NCBI GenBank assembly: GCA_003994795.1
Contig: AP018269.1
Span: forward strand, 3,125,484 to 3,189,483
Direction: 5' to 3'
Source of the DNA: Cylindrospermum sp. NIES-4074
GTDB taxonomy: Bacteria > Cyanobacteriota > Cyanobacteriia > Cyanobacteriales > Nostocaceae
Length of the DNA: 64,000 nt
Shown: positions 17,611 to 25,870 of the stretch, in pieces
Numbering within the stretch: position 1 is the stretch's first letter
Layout of the letters: the number at the start of each line of letters is the position of its first letter
The notes under the pieces: generated by a model
What the model was told of the DNA's origin: nothing
What the model saw: only the letters and a program-made list of their open reading frames with translations
The model's database searches: none
Translations under genes and position numbers: made by a program

Positions 17611-17949
17611 TTGACTGAGTTTTGCCTAGCACGTGGAAAAATCTTAAGCCCGTATATCCGCTTGTTTCAATCACCGATGAGCCTGTGCTACACCAGTGCA
17701 ACTGGTGAGGATACTTTAGAATTGACTCGTACTGTAGCACACGAAATGCTCGATCGCTGGCTGATTTGGGTAGATGAAGCTGAAACTGTGCCAGAAAAGG
17801 CGCGAGAGGCTTTGGCTGCGCGTGATTTGTGGCTACGTCGTACCAGCGCCGAACGTGATCCAGGTAATAAACTGGCTGTGCAACTATTGGGAGCAGAATT
17901 AACAGATAAATTAGTGCGATCGCTTTGGGGTGGCGATCCTATTCTATAA
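17611..17949 (+). pseudogene. 3' fragment of red chlorophyll catabolite reductase-like gene
   Basis: The frame from about 17646 encodes SPYIRLFQSPMSL, then HEMLDRWLIWVDEA, RDLWLRRTSAERDP and GAELTDKLVRSLWGG. This matches the order of conserved features at the C-terminus of plant red chlorophyll catabolite reductase (SP..VR..SP, WL, RRDKS.RRKS, GEE) as I remember it. Upstream of about 17645 the sequence is instead the spacer copy shared with 12671-12789, so the 5' two thirds of the gene are missing. The apparent TTG start at 17611 is a fusion product of the junction. The call rests on remembered similarity. Confidence 0.55.
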
Positions 17950-17984
17950 ATTAAGAGTAGGAAACTTGGGAGACAGTAAGCAGG

Positions 17985-19028
17985 ATGACAGTTGACAGCA
18001 ATTATCTTCACTCATTCCGCGCCTTGGCACTCCAGGTAAGTTGTCATGCAGTCAATCAGTGCAGTAACGGCGCTGATGCCCGTGTACTAATCCAAAATAC
18101 TATCCGTCGCTTGGGGCAACAAATCGCCGCCAGTATCGCTTTTATTGGCTTTGATTGTCGTTTAATTGTCCTACCAGAATATTTCCTCACAGGTTTCCCG
18201 ATGGGAGAATCACTGGCGGTATGGGCAGAAAAAGCCTGTTTAGAAATGGCGGGTGCTGAGTATGAGGCACTCGGTAAAATTGCTCAAAAGCATCGCATCT
18301 TTTTAGCTGGGAATGCCTACGAACTCGACCCCAATTTTCCGGGGTTATACTTCCAAACCAGCTTTGTTATTGACCCTTCCGGCTCAGTCGTCTTACGGTA
18401 TCGGCGGCTAAATTCTATGTTTGCACCCACACCCCATGATGTCTGGGATAAGTATCTTGATTGCTATGGGTTGGAAGGAGTTTTTCCGGTAGCCAAAACG
18501 GAAATTGGTAATTTAGCAGCTTTGGCATCAGAAGAAATTTTATATCCAGAAGTCGCCAGGTGTTTGGCAATGCGAGGTGCAGAGATATTTCTGCATTCCA
18601 CATCAGAAGTGTATAGCAAAAACATTACCCCTAAAGATGCGGCTAAAATTACTCGCGCTGTGGAAAATATGGCATACGTAGTTTCGAGTAATACCGCAGG
18701 TATCGCCAATAGCCCTATCCCCAGCGCCTCTGTTGATGGTGGTTCAAAAATAATTGATCATCGAGGGATAGTTTTAGCCGAAACAGGTGCAGGGGAAAGC
18801 ATGGCAGCCTTTGCAGAGATAGATTTAGTTGCATTAAAACGCGATCGCCATCGACCAGGGTTAAATAATTTACTTTCACGCCAGCGATTTGAGCTATATG
18901 CTGAAAGTTACCGTCAGTCGCAATTCTATCCCGCTAACACTATGCTAGACAAAGAAGTAGACCGCAAACACTTCATCCAAACACAACAACAAACCATTGA
19001 ACGCCTAGCCAACTTGGGAATTATTTGA
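17985..19028 (+). CDS. Nitrilase-fold protein lacking the catalytic Cys
   Basis: A 347-residue protein of the carbon-nitrogen hydrolase superfamily. The catalytic Glu is present (LPEYFLTG, E65). The Lys position has arginines (RYRRLN, about 140-141). The Cys position has Ser (LASEEILYPEVAR, S182; codon TCA). The surrounding fold motifs are intact (GAEIFLHST, IDHRGIVLAETG), so the protein is under selection but probably lacks ordinary Glu-Lys-Cys amidase chemistry. It follows the reductase fragment by 35 bases and precedes an aldehyde dehydrogenase by 46 bases, suggesting one metabolic unit. Substrate unknown. Confidence 0.85.
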   Translation: MTVDSNYLHSFRALALQVSCHAVNQCSNGADARVLIQNTIRRLGQQIAASIAFIGFDCRLIVLPEYFLTGFPMGESLAVWAEKACLEMAGAEYEALGKIAQKHRIFLAGNAYELDPNFPGLYFQTSFVIDPSGSVVLRYRRLNSMFAPTPHDVWDKYLDCYGLEGVFPVAKTEIGNLAALASEEILYPEVARCLAMRGAEIFLHSTSEVYSKNITPKDAAKITRAVENMAYVVSSNTAGIANSPIPSASVDGGSKIIDHRGIVLAETGAGESMAAFAEIDLVALKRDRHRPGLNNLLSRQRFELYAESYRQSQFYPANTMLDKEVDRKHFIQTQQQTIERLANLGII

Positions 19029-19029
19029 T

Positions 19030-19080
19030 TATGACCAATGACTAATGACCTGTTTGACCAATGACTAATGACTAATGACA
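19030..19080 (+). repeat. Heptamer repeat (AATGACT)n covering a start codon
   Basis: Several copies of the heptamer AATGACT/AATGACC fill the gap between the nitrilase-fold gene and the aldehyde dehydrogenase gene. The last ATG of the array is the start codon of the aldehyde dehydrogenase at 19075. No purine-rich ribosome site is evident beside it. Confidence 0.8.
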
Positions 19081-20496
19081 AAACCAATAGAAGTCCGCAA
19101 CCCCCGCACGGGGAAATATGATTACGTAATTATACCGCCGCCACCAAAGTTGCTAGCCCAGCAATGTAACCGCATCCGCAGGGCGCAAGTTAGCTGGCAA
19201 CAGCTTGGTCTAGAAGGTAGAATTGAAGCCTTACAGCAGTGGAAGCAAGCCATATTATCTGGACGCGCACAGCTGACAGAAGCTTTGATAAATGATACAG
19301 GAAGATTATCAATATCGGTGTTAGAAATAGACTCCTTCCTCTCTAGCATTGATAGATGGTGTGGGTTAGCGCCACAGTTGCTGCAAGAATCTGCAAAAAA
19401 TACAGCCATACCCTTTATCTCTTTACAACAAACATCCGTTCCTTACCCGCTAGTGGGGGTAATTAGCCCCTGGAATTTTCCGCTATTGCTGTCTACAATT
19501 GACACAATTCCGGCATTGCTGGCGGGTTGTGCTGTTATTGTTAAACCTAGCGAAATTGCGCCCCGCTTTGTAGCACCGCTAATGTCAACACTGAATACAG
19601 TGCCCAAATTGCGCGATATCTTAACTTTTGTGGAAGGAGCAGGACAAACAGGAGCAGCTTTAATTGAAAATGTAGATTTGATATGTTTTACAGGCAGTGT
19701 AGAAACTGGGCACAGAGTAGCAGATGCAGCAGCCAGAAACTTTATTCCGGCTTATTTAGAATTAGGAGGAAAAGACCCAGCAATCGTTTTAGAATCAGCC
19801 AATTTAGACTTAGCAACCTCAGCAATTTTGTGGGGTGCAGTTGTCAACACTGGGCAGTCATGCCTCTCAATTGAACGAATTTATGTGGCAGAATCTATAT
19901 TTGAACAATTTTATCATCAATTAGTAACTAAAGCCCATCGTCTGCAATTAGCTTATCCTACAATTGAAAGAGGTGAAATTGGCCCAATTATTTCTGAAAA
20001 CCAAGCAGCAATTATTAACGAACATCTCCAAGATGCGGTGTCAAAAGGTGCAGTCATCCACTGCGGTGGTAAAGTTGAAGAATTAGGTGGAGGTTGGTGG
20101 TGTCGTCCTACAGTGCTGACTGAGGTTAACCATTCTATGCAAGTAATGACTGAAGAAACATTTGGGCCGATTATGCCAGTTATGGCTTTTTCTACAGTTG
20201 AGGAAGCCGTGCAGTTAACAAACGATTCTATTTATGGTTTGAGTGCTGCGGTGTTTGCAGAGCCAGTAGAGTTAGCCTTAGAAGTTGCCCAGCAAATTGA
20301 TGTAGGTGCTATTAGTATAAACGATGCAGCTTTAACAGCAATCATGCACGAAGGAGAGAAAAATGCTTTCAAATTCTCCGGTTTAGGTGGTTCACGTATG
20401 GGGCCAGCAGCACTGAAACGGTTTATGCGAAAAAAAGCTTTTTTAATCAAAACTAACTCAACTAATGATCCTTGGTGGTTTAATCATGCAGAATAG
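19075..20496 (+). CDS. NAD(P)-dependent aldehyde dehydrogenase
   Basis: A 473-residue enzyme of the ALDH superfamily that oxidises an aldehyde to the acid. Visible motifs: the N-terminal substrate/cofactor stretch PLVGVISPWNFPLLL, the cofactor-binding FTGSVETG, the general-base Glu in LELGGKDPAIV, the catalytic Cys in NTGQSCLSIERIYV and the late motif EETFGPIMPV. All key residues are present and the length is normal. The specific substrate cannot be read. It follows a nitrilase-fold gene and a reductase relic, so a catabolic role with them is possible. Its ATG lies within a heptamer repeat. Confidence 0.93.
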   Translation: MTKPIEVRNPRTGKYDYVIIPPPPKLLAQQCNRIRRAQVSWQQLGLEGRIEALQQWKQAILSGRAQLTEALINDTGRLSISVLEIDSFLSSIDRWCGLAPQLLQESAKNTAIPFISLQQTSVPYPLVGVISPWNFPLLLSTIDTIPALLAGCAVIVKPSEIAPRFVAPLMSTLNTVPKLRDILTFVEGAGQTGAALIENVDLICFTGSVETGHRVADAAARNFIPAYLELGGKDPAIVLESANLDLATSAILWGAVVNTGQSCLSIERIYVAESIFEQFYHQLVTKAHRLQLAYPTIERGEIGPIISENQAAIINEHLQDAVSKGAVIHCGGKVEELGGGWWCRPTVLTEVNHSMQVMTEETFGPIMPVMAFSTVEEAVQLTNDSIYGLSAAVFAEPVELALEVAQQIDVGAISINDAALTAIMHEGEKNAFKFSGLGGSRMGPAALKRFMRKKAFLIKTNSTNDPWWFNHAE

Positions 20497-20651
20497 TAAC
20501 AAGATAGCGATTACTAATCTGCTGAGGTACAATTTCATCTGTGTTTATCTGTGTTTATCTGTGGTTGATTAATTCTTCCCGCACCGCACTTAACAGAGAA
20601 ATGCCATAACAGAAAATAACTAATTCTTAATTGTCTCAAAGGAGTTTGGCT

Positions 20652-21098
20652 ATGTTTAATATTCGTGAAGAAATGCCCGTGCTTGCTCGTCATGAAGGAG
20701 ATTGGGTGGGGAGTTATACATTAGTTGATACAACCGGAAAAATTCTTGACAAGCATCAGTCTCACTTAACTTGTCAGTTTCCCGAAAATGTCCCCTATTC
20801 CTACTACCAAATTAATCGTTATACCTGGGATGATGGTAAACAAGAAGAACATCAATTTCCAGCAACATATAAAGATAAAAAAATTTGGTTTGACACAGAA
20901 CGCATTTTAGGCAAAGCCTGGGAAGTAGATGATTCTACAGTGATTTTGTGGTTTTCTTATAAAACAGTACCAGCAATGTACTTATATGAAATGATTCAAA
21001 TTAGCCCAGATAATAATTATCGCGCCCGTACTTGGCAATGGTTTAAAAATAATCAAATCTACCAACGCACTCTAATTCAAGAAGAACGGGTAAAATAG
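20652..21098 (+). CDS. DUF3598-like protein
   Basis: The start is set at the ATG at 20652, since GGAG lies 7 bases upstream, giving 148 residues. It opens with FNIREEMPVLARHEGDWVGS and contains many beta-strand-like segments (WDDGKQEEHQFPATYKDK), consistent with the lipocalin-like DUF3598 family of cyanobacteria. No catalytic motif, signal or membrane segment is seen. It lies between an aldehyde dehydrogenase and hisS on the same strand. The family assignment is moderate; the function is unknown. Confidence 0.65.
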   Translation: MFNIREEMPVLARHEGDWVGSYTLVDTTGKILDKHQSHLTCQFPENVPYSYYQINRYTWDDGKQEEHQFPATYKDKKIWFDTERILGKAWEVDDSTVILWFSYKTVPAMYLYEMIQISPDNNYRARTWQWFKNNQIYQRTLIQEERVK

Positions 21099-21137
21099 TA
21101 ATTTCAACTCCAATTTTAATTGAGCAAGGTACAAGGC

Positions 21138-22526
21138 ATGGCAAAAGGCGATAAAGTAAACTTTTCTACTCCTAGTGGTTTTCCGGAATTTCTGCCTAGT
21201 GAAAAGCGGTTAGAGCAATATTTACTAGATATCATTCGGCGGGTTTTTGAAAGCTACGGTTTTACACCAATTGAAACCCCAGCAGTAGAACGGTTAGAAG
21301 TGCTACAGGCTAAAGGTAATCAAGGGGATAATATCATTTATGGTATTGATACCATTTTGCCCCCAAATCGCCAAGCTGAAAAGGATAAATCTGGTGATTC
21401 AGGTTCAGAAGCTAGGGCTTTGAAGTTTGATCAAACTGTGCCTTTAGCGGCTTATATTGCCCGTCACTTAAATGAATTAACTTTCCCCTTTGCCCGTTAT
21501 CAAATGGATATGGTTTTTCGCGGTGAACGGGCAAAAGATGGGCGTTTTCGCCAGTTTCGTCAGTGTGATATTGATGTTGTTGGGCGTGAGAAACTCAGCT
21601 TGCTTTATGATGCCCAAATGCCTGCGATTATCACAGAAATATTTACAGCTATTAATATTGGCGATTTTTTGATTCGCATCAATAACCGAAAGATTCTCAC
21701 GGGGTTCTTTCAGTCTGTGGGAGTTGCCGAAAACCAAATTAAATCCTGTATTGGCATTATTGATGATTTGGAAAAAATCGGTGAAGCTAAGGTAAAATTG
21801 GAATTAGAAAAAGCAGGTATTTCAGCAGAACAGACCCAAAAAATTATTGATTTTATTAAAATTGGTGGTGGGGTTGATGAAGTCCTAGATAAACTCAATC
21901 ACTTGTCGCAAAATCTGCCAGAAGCGGAGCAATTAAGTCTGGGAGTGAGGGAATTAGCAACGGTAATTACAGGAGTGCGTAATCTGGGAGTTCCTGAAAA
22001 TCGTTTCTGTATCGATTTATCAATTGCCCGTGGTCTTAATTACTATACTGGCACAGTTTACGAAACTACTTTGTTGGGACATGAAGCTTTAGGTAGTATT
22101 TGTTCTGGTGGCAGATATGAGGAATTAGTCGGGGTATTTTTAGGTGATAAAATGCCTGGTGTGGGTATTTCTATTGGTTTAACTCGCTTAATTAGTCGGT
22201 TGTTAAAAGCAGGTATTCTTAATACCTTAGCTGCGACACCAGCCCAGGTGATGGTAGTAAATCTGCAAGAAGATTTAATGCCTGTTTATTTAAATGTATC
22301 TCAAAAGCTGCGTCAGGCGGGAATTAATGTTGTAACTAGTTTTGATAAGCGCCCTTTGGGTAAACAATTCCAGTTAGCTGAAAAACAGGGAATTCAATTT
22401 TGCGTAATTATTGGTTCTGAGGAAGCAAAGGCGGAAAAGTCATCGCTTAAGGATTTAAAATCAGGTGAGCAAGTAGAAGTGATGCTGGAAAATTTGGCAG
22501 AGGAAGTTAAACTCAGACTGGCTTAA
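21138..22526 (+). CDS. hisS: Histidyl-tRNA synthetase
   Basis: Charges tRNA-His with histidine. The ATG at 21138 (MAKGDKVNFSTPSGFPEFLP) is preferred over the upstream TTG at 21120. Class II synthetase motifs: motif 2 around MVFRGERAKDGRFRQFRQCD, the histidine-specific motif ARGLNYYTG, and motif 3 GVGISIGLTRL. A C-terminal anticodon-binding domain follows (VMVVNLQEDLMPVYLNVSQKLR). The length of about 462 is slightly above the 420-430 common elsewhere because of an insertion near residues 240-280. The stop overlaps the convergent SnoaL-like gene by 4 bases. Confidence 0.96.
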   Translation: MAKGDKVNFSTPSGFPEFLPSEKRLEQYLLDIIRRVFESYGFTPIETPAVERLEVLQAKGNQGDNIIYGIDTILPPNRQAEKDKSGDSGSEARALKFDQTVPLAAYIARHLNELTFPFARYQMDMVFRGERAKDGRFRQFRQCDIDVVGREKLSLLYDAQMPAIITEIFTAINIGDFLIRINNRKILTGFFQSVGVAENQIKSCIGIIDDLEKIGEAKVKLELEKAGISAEQTQKIIDFIKIGGGVDEVLDKLNHLSQNLPEAEQLSLGVRELATVITGVRNLGVPENRFCIDLSIARGLNYYTGTVYETTLLGHEALGSICSGGRYEELVGVFLGDKMPGVGISIGLTRLISRLLKAGILNTLAATPAQVMVVNLQEDLMPVYLNVSQKLRQAGINVVTSFDKRPLGKQFQLAEKQGIQFCVIIGSEEAKAEKSSLKDLKSGEQVEVMLENLAEEVKLRLA

Positions 22527-22981
22527 TTAAAGCTGATAGATGGAAGCATCAGGCTTACCTTATATTTCCACCAATCCCCAATACCATAAGGGTCATTTAG
22601 GGGAGCGGAGAGATGTTCGTGCCGTATCTGCCAGTGACCAACTTCATTTTTTTGAAGTACAAAAGTAGCGCGGAATGTTCGTTGGATAACTTGACCTTTC
22701 ACGGCTACTGTCAGTTCCACCATTCCCGCTACCCAAGCCAAATGTTCGCTTTCTTCGGTAAAGGGGCCTTCTACCCACTTGATATTTTCTAACTTGAGTA
22801 TAGAATCGCAAAAATCCTGCCAGCCCTTAGCAATATTGGTATAGCCAATAGTAGAGTAGCGTGGCCCTTCCACAAAAACGTAAGTATCATCTTGAGGAAG
22901 GTAATTCTGGCAAATTTGAGCTACATCTTTTTGAAGAAGATCGCGAAAAAAACTATAAATCTGCTCTATTGCAGTTGTCAC
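22523..22981 (-). CDS. SnoaL/NTF2-like protein
   Basis: A 152-residue protein with the cone-shaped NTF2 fold pattern: N-terminal helices (IEQIYSFFRDLLQKDVAQICQ), then strands DDTYVFVEGP, HLAWVAGMVELTV, RTFRATFVLQKN and HWQIRHEHLS. It looks like the DUF4440/SnoaL-3 group, in which a terminal strand reads W.I.H.H.S. The ligand or reaction is unknown. It converges on hisS with a 4-base overlap. Confidence 0.75.
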   Translation of the reverse strand: MTTAIEQIYSFFRDLLQKDVAQICQNYLPQDDTYVFVEGPRYSTIGYTNIAKGWQDFCDSILKLENIKWVEGPFTEESEHLAWVAGMVELTVAVKGQVIQRTFRATFVLQKNEVGHWQIRHEHLSAPLNDPYGIGDWWKYKVSLMLPSISFN

Positions 22982-23249
22982 TCCTAGTTACCGCTAATCA
23001 AGATAGAGGGTCTTTAGTGTAATTCTAATACTTGAGTGCTGCGATCGCGCAATTTTTCTCTGTAGTGATACGGCTGACGGAGAATTTTTGGCGATGGGCA
23101 ACAGCACCATCGCATCTTCCATATCCGCATACTAACCGTAAACAATTCAAAATTTTTCACGTGGCCTTCCGCAGGAAAGGGGTATTAGACCCTTTCTTGC
23201 CTGGTAAAAATGTAAGAACTCAGATGCATTCTGAATACTTACCTAAGAA

Positions 23250-23834
23250 TTAACTAGCTAACTTCTGTTTATTTGTGTGACGTTTAAATTGCCAGCTAAT
23301 ACCCCAAGCAGTTAGGGCCAACAGACCCAACTCAGTTGCAGGTTCGGGAACAGCTCGAATTTGTCCGCGAATTTCTCCTCCAGGAAACCTTGTTGTATGG
23401 ATATTGAAGTAGGCTTTACCGTTTAATAGCTCTTGAGCCAAAGCATCTGTTAAGGGCTTGCTCAGGTCATCAAACCGCCAATCACCTGTAATTGTACCAG
23501 CAGTGCTACCTGCGATCGGTGCAGTATTGGCATTATCCAAATCGTGAACTATTCCACCATTGGCACCAGCAGGAGCATTGTGTATGTGGGCAAAAGGACG
23601 AGCAATAGTACCTTGTAAACCAGAATAATTAACTACATAACTGAAAACCCAGCTACCAGCGTCTCCTGTCAGCGTAGCTGTAGCTGTACCTGTGCCAGTT
23701 GTATTCACAGGTGTGGGAAACTCTTGAGCGCCATTGAGTGTACTGGTGAAAGAAAAACTTGCTGCATTAGCTGCTAAGGGTGTTAGAGCAACCATGCCTG
23801 CACCTATGACAGTACCAATTGAAAGAAGCTTCAT
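23250..23834 (-). CDS. CHRD-domain protein with PEP-CTERM anchor
   Basis: A 194-residue exported protein. A signal peptide covers residues 1-24, ending at ANA. A CHRD domain covers about 26-160 (LNGAQEFPTPVNTTGTGTAT, FAHIHNAPAGANGGIVHDL, GKAYFNIHTTRFPGGEIRGQ). A PEP-CTERM sorting signal follows: VPEPATE, a hydrophobic stretch, then basic residues (FKRHTNKQK). The tail suggests processing by an exosortase-type system and an envelope or extracellular location. The molecular role of CHRD domains is not established. Confidence 0.92.
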   Translation of the reverse strand: MKLLSIGTVIGAGMVALTPLAANAASFSFTSTLNGAQEFPTPVNTTGTGTATATLTGDAGSWVFSYVVNYSGLQGTIARPFAHIHNAPAGANGGIVHDLDNANTAPIAGSTAGTITGDWRFDDLSKPLTDALAQELLNGKAYFNIHTTRFPGGEIRGQIRAVPEPATELGLLALTAWGISWQFKRHTNKQKLAS

Positions 23835-24279
23835 ATTACTTTACGTAGTTTTACTCTTTAGTAAATATACTAAAATCCCGCTAGTTTAGGAAGCCAAATG
23901 TTTTACATTCATAAAATCTTTAAGCTCGACTTTAATCCATTTAGACAACGTAGTCTGAAGTTTCAGTCGAAAGTTCTGATCAAACGTGAGGAATTTACAC
24001 GCAAGTAAGCAGTAAGCTAAAAGGTGATGACAAGTACAAGCGCTTAAAAACACGTTATTATGAATAGTATATAATTCAATACAACTTGCGGAAAATACTG
24101 AATGATAATTTTGCACCACAGATGCACATATATAAATTATTTATTCGCGTCAATCTCGTATTTTGCCCTGGTTTGATTTTCCTAACATTTACTTTTGCAA
24201 TATTTCTATATTCGCGTTTTTTGTGGTAGCCTAAAAAGTTATCTTCACAATATTGAGTTTAAGTTAAATGTTAATGTTA

Positions 24280-24566
24280 GAGGATGTTTGTAAAGTATCA
24301 AGTCGTATCGAGATCCCCCCTAGCCCCCCTTAAAAAGGGGGGGAATTGGAGTCAAAGTCCCCCTTTTTAAGGGGAGCCACTGCGTTGGGGAGACAGCGCC
24401 GTGGGCGGGTTTCCCGACTTGAGGCGACTGTCGTCGGCTCCGCCGACTTAAAGGAGGCAGTGCGTTGCGGGGGTTCCCCCCGTTGTAGCAACTGCCGTCA
24501 AGTGGCGTGGATTTAGGGGGATCTCAATATTTTTGATACATCACCAAGGACTTTTAAAACATCCTC
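24280..24566. mobile_element. MITE-like element A, full copy (287 bp)
   Basis: It begins AGAGGATGTTTG and ends AAAACATCCTCT (inverted ends). Inside are GAGATCCCCCCTAGCCCCC, CTTAAAAAGGGGG and GGGGGATCTCAATATTTTTG. No coding capacity. Partial relatives lie at 27340-27390, 32601-32662, 38729-38891 and 44610-44795. The middle (about 24374-24515) contains a smaller GGAGCCACTGCGTTG-type repeat, also seen alone at 47790 and inside the element at 55848, so it is a nested insertion. The rest of the 23835-24732 spacer holds element B and no gene I can support. Confidence 0.75.
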
Positions 24567-24568
24567 TT

Positions 24569-24661
24569 AGGACTTACGCAAGATGTGGCAGCCAAAGCTT
24601 ATTCTTGCGTAGGGGGAATTCATGAACTCCCGCTACTTTCTTTCTGTTTTGCGTAAGTCCT
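24569..24661. mobile_element. MITE-like element B (AGGACTTACGCAA ends)
   Basis: A 93-base element with inverted ends AGGACTTACGCAA and TTGCGTAAGTCCT. A second inverted pair lies inside (GGGAATTCATGAACTCCC). The same end sequence bounds the 92-base elements at 54506 and 61447 and occurs alone near 25936, 59393 and 61300. It abuts element A directly. Confidence 0.75.
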
Positions 24662-24732
24662 GAATCTGTAGTTTACTCAATTTGAAGTTAGATAAGAAAT
24701 TGTAGATTTTAAATTACTTATCAGGGGGTACA

Positions 24733-25128
24733 ATGACAGCCAACTCAGAGAATACATTAAAAGTTGCTCAACAGGCATTTGAGCATTTTACGCATGGTCT
24801 AGCCACAGGAGAATGGCAAGGTTTTCTGGATATGCTCACAGAAGATTTTACCTTTTGGTTTCCGATGGGAAAATACCACGGGTTAAATGAGGGAAAAGAG
24901 AAAGCTAAGGAGTTTTTTGAATATGTTTCTGAGTGTTTTGCAGGTGGACTTACCCTGACTTTAGACCGCATTACCAGCAACGAAACAACAGTTGTCTTTG
25001 AGTTTCGGGATGAGGGGTTATTGCTAGAACAACCATATAAAAATCGTGTTGCTGTGTCCTTTGATGTGCGTGGAGACAAAATTTATAGCTATCGAGAATA
25101 CTTTGGTAGCGATGGTAAATCTTATTAG
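24733..25128 (+). CDS. SnoaL/ketosteroid-isomerase-like protein
   Basis: A 131-residue NTF2-fold protein: helix VAQQAFEHFTHGLATGEWQGFLDMLTEDF, the strand pair FWFPMGKYHG, GKEKAKEFFEYV, then VVFEFRDEGLL, NRVAVSFDVRGDKIYSYREYFGS. This is the typical order of the SnoaL-like family, whose members are isomerases, cyclases or binding proteins. AGGGGG precedes the ATG. No clear operon partner is seen; mobile repeats lie upstream and a heptamer array downstream. Confidence 0.82.
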   Translation: MTANSENTLKVAQQAFEHFTHGLATGEWQGFLDMLTEDFTFWFPMGKYHGLNEGKEKAKEFFEYVSECFAGGLTLTLDRITSNETTVVFEFRDEGLLLEQPYKNRVAVSFDVRGDKIYSYREYFGSDGKSY

Positions 25129-25132
25129 GAAA

Positions 25133-25245
25133 GCAAGAGGCAGGGGAGTGTGGGGAGTGTGGGGAGTGTGGGGAGCAGGGGGATAATTACCAATTACCAA
25201 TTACCCATTACCCATTACCAATTACCCATTACCCATTACCCATTA
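25133..25245. repeat. Short tandem repeats (GTGTGGGGA)n and (CCCATTA)n
   Basis: A GTGTGGGGA array (three to four units) is followed by about ten units of ACCCATT/ACCAATT heptamers. They fill the gap between two convergent small genes. Confidence 0.85.
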
Positions 25246-25710
25246 TTAATTATTTTCAAGGTTTGGTCGATTGATTTCTCTACATTTAGCTTCAGCGGCT
25301 TGATAGGCTGCTAAATAATCTTGACCACCTAACATAACATCACCGTAATAATCATAAGGTGGCTCACCATATATTGGTAGGGGGTCATCTTCTGGATAAT
25401 CTTCTTGGGATTCTTCGATGATGGCTTTGAGTTTTTTTACAGTCAGGCTTTGTGCAGGAAAATACCAAATCTCTTGGGGATTTTTTTGCAGGTGGGGTAA
25501 AGTCGGGTCAATAATTACATCCCCTAATTCAATCCAACTATGTTCGATGGGTTTGTATGGCTGACCTGCAAAAACTAAAAATCCCTGCACATATTTTGCT
25601 CCCTGAGTGGCTAATGCTGCTCTGTAAGCATTATCAAATGGTGTGCTGGCCTTGCTTTTGACGCTTTGGGCAGTTGTGATTGACAGCGTTTCATCCAATA
25701 GTTTATTCAT
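25246..25710 (-). CDS. Hypothetical protein
   Basis: A 154-residue soluble protein. The conserved-looking core is KYVQGFLVFAGQPYKPIEHS followed by WIELGDVIIDPTLP, resembling small families in which a His and an Asp end short strands (HSWIE and VIIDPT). The C-terminus is acidic and Tyr-rich (EDYPEDDPLPIYGEPPYDYY). I do not recognise a named family. It stands alone between repeats. Confidence 0.6.
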   Translation of the reverse strand: MNKLLDETLSITTAQSVKSKASTPFDNAYRAALATQGAKYVQGFLVFAGQPYKPIEHSWIELGDVIIDPTLPHLQKNPQEIWYFPAQSLTVKKLKAIIEESQEDYPEDDPLPIYGEPPYDYYGDVMLGGQDYLAAYQAAEAKCREINRPNLENN

Positions 25711-25849
25711 TAGCGGCGAGGATTAAAACACCCATGACAACATATTATCACTGGGGAGCTATTTCGGGTTTAGATAGGCTTAAGATGTTTTTGAGGTAGA
25801 AAACCAGCGTCACACTCATATCAATTATCCCGTGGTCTCGTCTGCCCCT

Positions 25850-25870
25850 GAACAGGCGAGACGCCTGTTC
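25850..25870. repeat. Perfect hairpin GAACAGGCG..CGCCTGTTC
   Basis: GAACAGGCG and CGCCTGTTC flank a 3-base loop. It lies in the 25711-26004 spacer, along with a half copy of element B (CAGGACTTACGTAA, 25935-25948). I see no gene in this spacer. Confidence 0.6.

Noticed and set aside
23032-23253. 73-residue plus-strand frame before the CHRD gene
   Set aside because: No start signal, mixed repeat-like sequence, overlaps the end of the CHRD gene; treated as spacer.
23886-24119. 77-residue minus-strand frame
   Set aside because: AT-rich spacer with Cys/Leu/His-rich translation and no ribosome site.
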